Assembly: GCF_946479415.1 (NCBI RefSeq)
Contig: NZ_CAMLFY010000149.1
Location: forward strand, 1-9,808
Length of the DNA stretch: 9,808 bases
Reading direction: 5' to 3'
DNA from: an uncultured Shinella sp.
Lineage (GTDB): Bacteria; Pseudomonadota; Alphaproteobacteria; Rhizobiales; Rhizobiaceae
The notes beneath the pieces were generated by a model, which worked only from the letters and a program-made list of their open reading frames with translations, was not told the DNA's origin and searched no databases. A program made the translations under genes and the position numbers. Below are positions 6,225-9,808 of the stretch, one piece after another (within the stretch, counting starts at the first letter, position 1; each line of letters opens with the position of its first letter).

Positions 6225-7556
6225 CTAGACCGTCTGAGGCGCCTGGAAAATTCGATCCGATTCCCGCTCCACGGACCACGGCCTCGCAATGCCGCCGAGG
6301 CATTCCCCGACAGCAAGTCCTGCCTGGATCGCATCCTCATGGAAGCCGGAGCCGAAATAGGAGCCGCAGAACCACGTGTTGGACTGGCCCTGCAGCGACC
6401 AGAGCTGCTTTTGCGCGGCGAGCGTCGCGGCATTGAACAGCGGGTGCTGGTAGAGGCCACGCCAGATGATCTTGTCTTCCGCGGGCGGATGCAGCGGACT
6501 GAGCGTCACGAAGAACGGGCGTGTATCGGGAATGCCCTGCAGGCGGTTCATCCAGTAGGTGACGCAGGGCTTGCGCGGCGAAACGCCGTCGCGGCCCGAG
6601 CTTGCGAGATAGTTCCAGCTCGCCCAGACCCGTCGGCGACGCGGCATCAGGCTTTCATCGCTGTGAAGAACCGTCTCGTTGTTGCCGTAGGCGAAGGCGC
6701 CGAGGAGTTCCGCCTCGCGCTCGGAACGATCCGCCAGCATGTGGAGCGCCTGATCGGCGTGGGCACCGATGACCACATGGTCGAACCATTCGGGTTCCGC
6801 GCCGGGAACCGTGATCTCGACGGCCCCGTTGACCCGACGGATCGCCTTTACCGGTGCGTTCATGCGGATGCGCTCGCGGAAGGGTGCCGTCAACCTTTCG
6901 ACATAGGCGCGGCTGCCCCCGTCCACCGTGCGCCAGATCGGCCGCCGCACGAATTTCAGGAGCCCGTGATTCTCGCAAAACCGCACGAAGGAGAGAGCGG
7001 GATAATTGCCGATCTCGAGCGCCGGCGTCGACCAGATCGCGGCGGCCATGGGATAGAGGTGATCCTCGCGAAAAGCCCGGCCGAAACCTGCGCCGTCGAG
7101 GTAGTCGTTCAGGCTTGCGGACGGGTCGAGATTTCGCACACCGCTCGGCGCCTGCCGGTAGAAGCGCACGAGATCGCGCAGCATCGACCAGAAGCGCGGA
7201 CTTGCGAGATTGCTGCGCTGGGCGAAGAGGCCGGCAAGGTTGGTGCCGGCATATTCCAGCTGCCCCTCGTCCATCGACACGGCGAAGGACATGTCCGACG
7301 CCTTCGTCGGAACCTCGATATGCCGGAAAAGTGCGGTGAGGTTCGGATAGGTCGCTTCGTTGAAAACGATGAAGCCCGTATCGACGGGTGCGGTGCCCGC
7401 ATCCACCGTATGGCAATGGCCGCCGATCCGCGCGTCCGCTTCGAACACCGTCACATCGTGACGCTGCGCCAACAGCCAGGCCGCGGACAGGCCGGCAATG
7501 CCCGTGCCGACCACGGCGATCTTCATGGGCCGGTCCGATTGGGGAAAATGGCGCAT
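6225..7556 (-). CDS. COG2907 FAD-dependent oxidoreductase (amine-oxidase fold), RpoE-ChrR module member
   Basis: The 443-aa flavoprotein carries the dinucleotide-binding GTGIAG at 17-22, an acidic strand end FEAD (38-41), the IGGHCHT loop (44-50), and a C-terminal FAD segment WFCGSYFGSGFHEDAIQAG (395-413), the pattern of COG2907. These proteins are commonly found with cyclopropane-fatty-acid synthase-like genes. A homologue (RSP_1091, from memory) belongs to the RpoE-ChrR singlet-oxygen regulon of R. sphaeroides, where it has been linked to modification of unsaturated or methylated fatty acids. The start at 7556 is chosen because AAGGA lies 7 nt upstream; the ATG at 7526 (MKIAVVGTG) has no such site. 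An ECF11-type promoter is at 7602-7631 and a hairpin terminator lies downstream, so it is a single-gene unit divergent from the sigma operon. Exact substrate unknown. Confidence 0.88.
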   Translation of the reverse strand: MRHFPQSDRPMKIAVVGTGIAGLSAAWLLAQRHDVTVFEADARIGGHCHTVDAGTAPVDTGFIVFNEATYPNLTALFRHIEVPTKASDMSFAVSMDEGQLEYAGTNLAGLFAQRSNLASPRFWSMLRDLVRFYRQAPSGVRNLDPSASLNDYLDGAGFGRAFREDHLYPMAAAIWSTPALEIGNYPALSFVRFCENHGLLKFVRRPIWRTVDGGSRAYVERLTAPFRERIRMNAPVKAIRRVNGAVEITVPGAEPEWFDHVVIGAHADQALHMLADRSEREAELLGAFAYGNNETVLHSDESLMPRRRRVWASWNYLASSGRDGVSPRKPCVTYWMNRLQGIPDTRPFFVTLSPLHPPAEDKIIWRGLYQHPLFNAATLAAQKQLWSLQGQSNTWFCGSYFGSGFHEDAIQAGLAVGECLGGIARPWSVERESDRIFQAPQTV

Positions 7557-7601
7557 CGCGATCCTTCTGCCGCTGTCGATTTGATCGAGGACTTTCTATA
7601 C

Positions 7602-7631
7602 CTTCTACGAAGAGGGGCTTCTGGCGGATCA
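7602..7631 (-). promoter_or_regulatory. RpoE/ECF11-type promoter of the FAD oxidoreductase gene
   Basis: On the minus strand TGATCC (7631-7626) and TAGAAG (7607-7602) are separated by exactly 18 nt. This is the same element and spacing as on the opposite strand before the sigma gene. It matches the R. sphaeroides RpoE promoter pattern (TGATCC, 18 nt, TAAGA-like) as I recall it. Transcription would start near 7595, giving a leader of about 40 nt that contains the ribosome site. Confidence 0.8.
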
Positions 7632-7665
7632 CCGCACGAAGCCTATTTGAAAGCCGGTGATCCGC
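7624..7665. repeat. 11-bp inverted repeat formed by the two divergent -35 boxes
   Basis: GCGGATCACCG (7624-7634) and CGGTGATCCGC (7655-7665) are perfect reverse complements with a 20-bp spacer. Each arm contains the -35 TGATCC of one of the two divergent promoters plus flanking CGG and GC, so conservation extends beyond the hexamer. Confidence 0.85.
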
Positions 7666-7687
7666 GCGCAAAGCGGTCCCGTAGAAG
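7658..7687 (+). promoter_or_regulatory. RpoE/ECF11-type autoregulatory promoter of the sigma-ChrR-DUF1295 operon
   Basis: TGATCC (7658-7663) and TAGAAG (7682-7687) are 18 nt apart, identical to the divergent promoter. It implies that the sigma factor transcribes its own operon. The expected start of transcription (about 7693-7695) coincides with the ATG at 7693, which bears on where the sigma protein really begins. Confidence 0.8.
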
Positions 7688-7692
7688 GGTGC

Positions 7693-8331
7693 ATGTATGA
7701 AGCTTCAAGCCCCGTCGCCTTGGAAATTCCGCCTGCTGTTTCAGCAGGCCCGCGGCTTGCCGTCGTGAGTTCAAGCGATACCCCGCAGACGCCCACGCCC
7801 GACATGCTCGCGAGCCTTATGAGGCGGGTCGCGCAGGATAGGGACAGGCAGGCCTTCGCGCTCCTCTTCCGCCACTTCGGGCCGCGGTTGAAGACCTTTT
7901 TCCTGCGCTGGACGATCTCGTCCGGCGCGGCGGAGGATCTCGTGCAGGAGACGATGCTGACCGTCTGGCGCAAGGCCTCCTATTTCGATCCGGCGCGGGC
8001 CGGTGTCGCGACGTGGATCTTTACCGTGGCGCGCAACATCCGCATCGATCACCTGCGCCGCCAACGTGATCCCTCCGCTCTGCCGCCGGATCCCGAAGAG
8101 GCGCCGGAGACGGTGGAGGACGGGCTGCTCGGTGCCGAACGCGATGCGCAGGTGCGCCGCGCCCTGACGGTGTTGTCGACGGAGCAGCAAACCATCATCC
8201 GCCTCTCCTATTTCAGCGAAAAATCGCAGACCGAAATCGCCGATGAACTGGGAATTCCCCTCGGCACCGTGAAATCTAGAACACGCCTGGCCATGAACCG
8301 CCTGCGCGCGCTGCTGGAAGACCAACCATGA
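7693..8331 (+). CDS. rpoE: ECF sigma factor, RpoE (ECF11) type partner of ChrR
   Basis: A group IV sigma factor: sigma-2 domain at about residues 54-123 (AEDLVQETMLTVWRKASYFDPARAGVATWIFTVARN in its core) and sigma-4 at about 155-207 with helix-turn-helix TEIADELGIPLGTVKSR (180-196). The DPARA-VATWIFTVARN-RID stretch closely resembles R. sphaeroides RpoE, and the ChrR gene follows with an ATGA overlap. In that system singlet oxygen releases the sigma factor from ChrR, and it then transcribes membrane-protection genes. The N-terminus is uncertain. The ATG at 7693 gives 212 aa, but its only ribosome site (AGAAGG) is also the -10 box, so the transcript from that promoter would be essentially leaderless. 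GTG at 7765 gives 188 aa, nearer the usual size, with a leader of about 70 nt but no Shine-Dalgarno. A GTG at 7657 overlaps the -35 box and is unlikely. Confidence 0.88.
   Translation: MYEASSPVALEIPPAVSAGPRLAVVSSSDTPQTPTPDMLASLMRRVAQDRDRQAFALLFRHFGPRLKTFFLRWTISSGAAEDLVQETMLTVWRKASYFDPARAGVATWIFTVARNIRIDHLRRQRDPSALPPDPEEAPETVEDGLLGAERDAQVRRALTVLSTEQQTIIRLSYFSEKSQTEIADELGIPLGTVKSRTRLAMNRLRALLEDQP
7731..7749 (+). other. perfect hairpin near the 5' end of the sigma factor transcript
   Basis: GCCTGCTG (7731-7738) and CAGCAGGC (7742-7749) pair over 8 bp around TTT. There is no U-tract. If translation starts at GTG 7765 this is a leader hairpin ending 15 nt before the start codon; if it starts at 7693 it lies within codons 13-19. 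Confidence 0.4.
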
Positions 8332-8981
8332 CCATGACACATCACGCAACCGACGAGACCCTGATGCGGTTTGCCGCGGGCACGCTTGCTGCGGCGCCCA
8401 CAATCGTCGTCAAGGCGCATCTGGCAAGCTGCCCGGCCTGCCGCGCCCGCGTTGGCACCTATGAGGCGCTCGGCGGTGCCCTCCTGGAAGAAACAGAGCC
8501 GACGCCGCTTGCGGCAACGGCGCTGAACGACATGTTTGCCCGTCTCGATGACGAGGACGGTGCGGCGCCATTCGTCCCGCCACCGCTGGCGCCCATCGAG
8601 ATCGAGGGCATTCGCCTGCCCGAGGCGTTGCGCGGCTGCCATATCGGGCGCTGGCGCTGGATCGGTCCCGGCATGAAGATGAGCCGTGTCGGCGTGCCGC
8701 AGGATCCGGATGCGAACCTCATTCTCCTCAAGGTCGGCCCGGGCCGGGCTTTGCCCGATCACGGGCATGTCGGCACGGAATTCACCTATATCGTCTCGGG
8801 CTCGTACACCGACCGGTTCGGGACATTCCAACCGGGGGATCTTGCCGAAATGGACGAGGACATCGACCACCAGCCGGTGGTCGATGCCCATAGTGACTGC
8901 ATCTGTCTTGCGGCCATGGAGGGCAGGATGCGCTTCAAAAGCGCCCTCGGCCGCATGCTCCAGCCGATCTTCGGGATCTGA
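8328..8981 (+). CDS. chrR: ChrR-type zinc anti-sigma factor with cupin domain
   Basis: The 217-aa protein has both halves of R. sphaeroides ChrR. The N-terminal zinc anti-sigma domain has ligands His6 (in HHATDE), His31, Cys35 and Cys38 (HLASCPACR), at the positions I recall for ChrR. The C-terminal cupin holds its own zinc site: His145, His147 and Glu151 (DHGHVGTE) and His181, with the paired cysteines Cys191 and Cys193 (DCICLA). These are each shifted by four from the R. sphaeroides numbers. The first domain binds and inhibits the sigma factor; the cupin is needed for release in response to singlet oxygen or peroxide. The start codon overlaps the sigma stop as ATGA, giving coupled synthesis of sigma and anti-sigma. 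All ligands are present, so the switch should be functional. Cytoplasmic. Confidence 0.93.
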   Translation: MTMTHHATDETLMRFAAGTLAAAPTIVVKAHLASCPACRARVGTYEALGGALLEETEPTPLAATALNDMFARLDDEDGAAPFVPPPLAPIEIEGIRLPEALRGCHIGRWRWIGPGMKMSRVGVPQDPDANLILLKVGPGRALPDHGHVGTEFTYIVSGSYTDRFGTFQPGDLAEMDEDIDHQPVVDAHSDCICLAAMEGRMRFKSALGRMLQPIFGI

Positions 8982-8984
8982 GCC

Positions 8985-9800
8985 ATGGCACCGGCGGCAC
9001 TTTTTCTCCTCCTCGCCGCCGCCCTTTGCCTCGCCATGACCATCGCCTGGTTTGTCGTGCTCAAGGGCGCGACATCGGGCTGGGTCGATGCAATCTGGTC
9101 GTTCCTCGTCGGGGCAGCCGGAATTGCTGCCGCACTCGCCCCGGTCGATGGCTGGGCGGGAGACTGGCAGCGGCAGATCATGGTCGCCGCCGTCGCCGGG
9201 CTCTGGTCCTGCCGGCTCGGCGCCCATATCGTCAGACGAACGCTGCAGGGCGGCGAGGACCCGCGTTATGCCAGGCTACGCGAGGAATGGGGACAGAACT
9301 GGCGTCCACGTCTCCTGCTTTTCCTGCAAATACAGGCGGCGGCAGCCCTCTTGCTCGTTGCAACCATCTTCCTTGCGGCGCGCAATCCCGCATCCGGCCT
9401 CCAATGGAGCGACGTCGCCGGCATTGCCGTCCTCCTCCTCGCCGTCATTGGCGAGGGATTGGCGGATGCGCAGCTGACGCGGTTCCGCGGCAACACCGCA
9501 AATGCCGGAAAGGTCTGCGATAAAGGGCTGTGGAGCCTCTCGCGCCACCCCAACTATTTCTTCCAGTGGCTCGGCTGGACGGGATATGCGGTCATCGCCA
9601 TCGGCCCTGCCGGCGCGTGGCATTGGGGCTGGGCAGCACTTGCCGGGCCTGCCTTCATGTATTGGCTGCTCGTGCATATCTCGGGAATTCCGCCGCTGGA
9701 GGCGCATATGATGCGCTCGCGCGGCATCGCCTTCGCCTCCTATGCCAGACGCGTCAATGCCTTCTGGCCAGGTCCGCAATCCAGGGAGAAGCCGACATGA
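8985..9800 (+). CDS. DUF1295 integral membrane protein (steroid 5-alpha-reductase-like)
   Basis: The 271-aa protein has about six or seven hydrophobic segments (among them about 5-26, 36-52, 64-80, 112-131, 144-158, 194-230). It shows the DUF1295 hallmarks GEDPRYARLREEWG (90-103) and, near the C-terminus, CDKGLWSLSRHPNYFFQWLGW (178-198). The latter resembles the cofactor-binding RHPxY region shared by steroid 5-alpha-reductase and isoprenylcysteine methyltransferase folds. Members are assumed to reduce or modify lipids; the exact reaction is not established. The ATG at 8985 lies 3 nt after the ChrR stop. No strong ribosome site is visible, which fits translational coupling. Its stop overlaps the next start as ATGA. 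Operon membership with the RpoE-ChrR pair points to a membrane-lipid role in the oxidative stress response. Confidence 0.9.
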   Translation: MAPAALFLLLAAALCLAMTIAWFVVLKGATSGWVDAIWSFLVGAAGIAAALAPVDGWAGDWQRQIMVAAVAGLWSCRLGAHIVRRTLQGGEDPRYARLREEWGQNWRPRLLLFLQIQAAAALLLVATIFLAARNPASGLQWSDVAGIAVLLLAVIGEGLADAQLTRFRGNTANAGKVCDKGLWSLSRHPNYFFQWLGWTGYAVIAIGPAGAWHWGWAALAGPAFMYWLLVHISGIPPLEAHMMRSRGIAFASYARRVNAFWPGPQSREKPT

Positions 9801-9808
9801 ACCTTGCC
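9797..9808 (+). CDS. start of a further gene of the sigma operon, cut by the window edge
   Basis: An ATG at 9797 overlaps the DUF1295 stop (ATGA), the junction type used throughout this operon. Only four codons (M-N-L-A) are visible, so the product cannot be identified. In comparable clusters a cyclopropane-fatty-acid synthase-like methyltransferase is often present, and that is the first thing to expect here. Confidence 0.5.

Noticed and set aside
6339..7700. 453-aa plus-strand open frame opposite the FAD oxidoreductase
   Set aside because: It is antisense to a well-supported COG2907 gene, its translation shows no family motif and is rich in Arg, His and Glu as expected for a high-GC shadow frame, and it would run across both divergent promoters.
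8208..9227. 339-aa minus-strand frame spanning the sigma, ChrR and DUF1295 genes
   Set aside because: Covers three well-identified plus-strand genes and has low-complexity, charged composition typical of shadow frames.
1..9808. CRISPR arrays, tRNA or rRNA genes, transposases, attachment sites
   Set aside because: No regularly spaced repeats, cloverleaf-like segments, transposase motifs or terminal inverted repeats with target duplications were seen on reading the window.

Overview
The window looks like chromosomal DNA of a Rhizobiaceae alphaproteobacterium (Rhizobium/Agrobacterium/Shinella/Ensifer type). Reasons are the high GC content, tightly ATGA-overlapped genes, a TAGAGCATT...AATGCTCTA palindromic intergenic element of the kind scattered through rhizobial genomes, promoters resembling those of the rhizobial general-stress sigma factor, and an alphaproteobacterial RpoE-ChrR pair. 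The genus cannot be fixed from sequence alone. No rRNA, tRNA, CRISPR array or insertion sequence was seen. No gene-free stretch exceeds 300 bases; the longest are about 5726-5954 and 491-664.

Layout. (1) 1-490, minus: the 5' part of a membrane-anchored nuclease-fold (SNase-like) protein that lacks two key active-site residues. (2) 665-4323, plus: a compact four-gene operon encoding a GtrA-type membrane protein, a GT2 polyprenyl-phosphate sugar transferase, an ArnT-like GT39 membrane glycosyltransferase and a YdjC/ChbG-type sugar deacetylase. Together they have the composition of a system that charges a lipid carrier with an N-acetyl sugar, deacetylates and flips it, and transfers it to an envelope acceptor such as lipid A (compare Francisella FlmF2-NaxD-FlmK and the Bordetella Lgm system). 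(3) 4373-5263, minus, convergent with the operon: a DapA-family aldolase/lyase with a non-canonical substrate pocket. (4) 5399-6202: two divergent small genes, one secreted protein of 108 aa and one membrane miniprotein of 46 aa. Each is preceded by a candidate EcfG/RpoE2 promoter. A rho-independent terminator follows the first, and a 112-bp double-palindrome element follows the second. (5) 6225-9808: an RpoE-ChrR type (ECF11) stress module. A COG2907 FAD oxidoreductase is transcribed leftward; an ECF sigma factor, its zinc-binding ChrR anti-sigma factor and a DUF1295 membrane protein form a rightward operon. A further gene begins at 9797 and runs off the end.

The clearest regulatory signal lies between the FAD gene and the sigma gene. 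Both strands carry the same element, TGATCC-N18-TAGAAG, and the two -35 boxes form an 11-bp perfect inverted repeat. This matches, as I recall it, the singlet-oxygen-responsive RpoE promoter of Rhodobacter sphaeroides, and implies that the sigma factor drives both its own operon and the divergent FAD gene. ChrR retains every zinc ligand of both the anti-sigma domain and the cupin domain.
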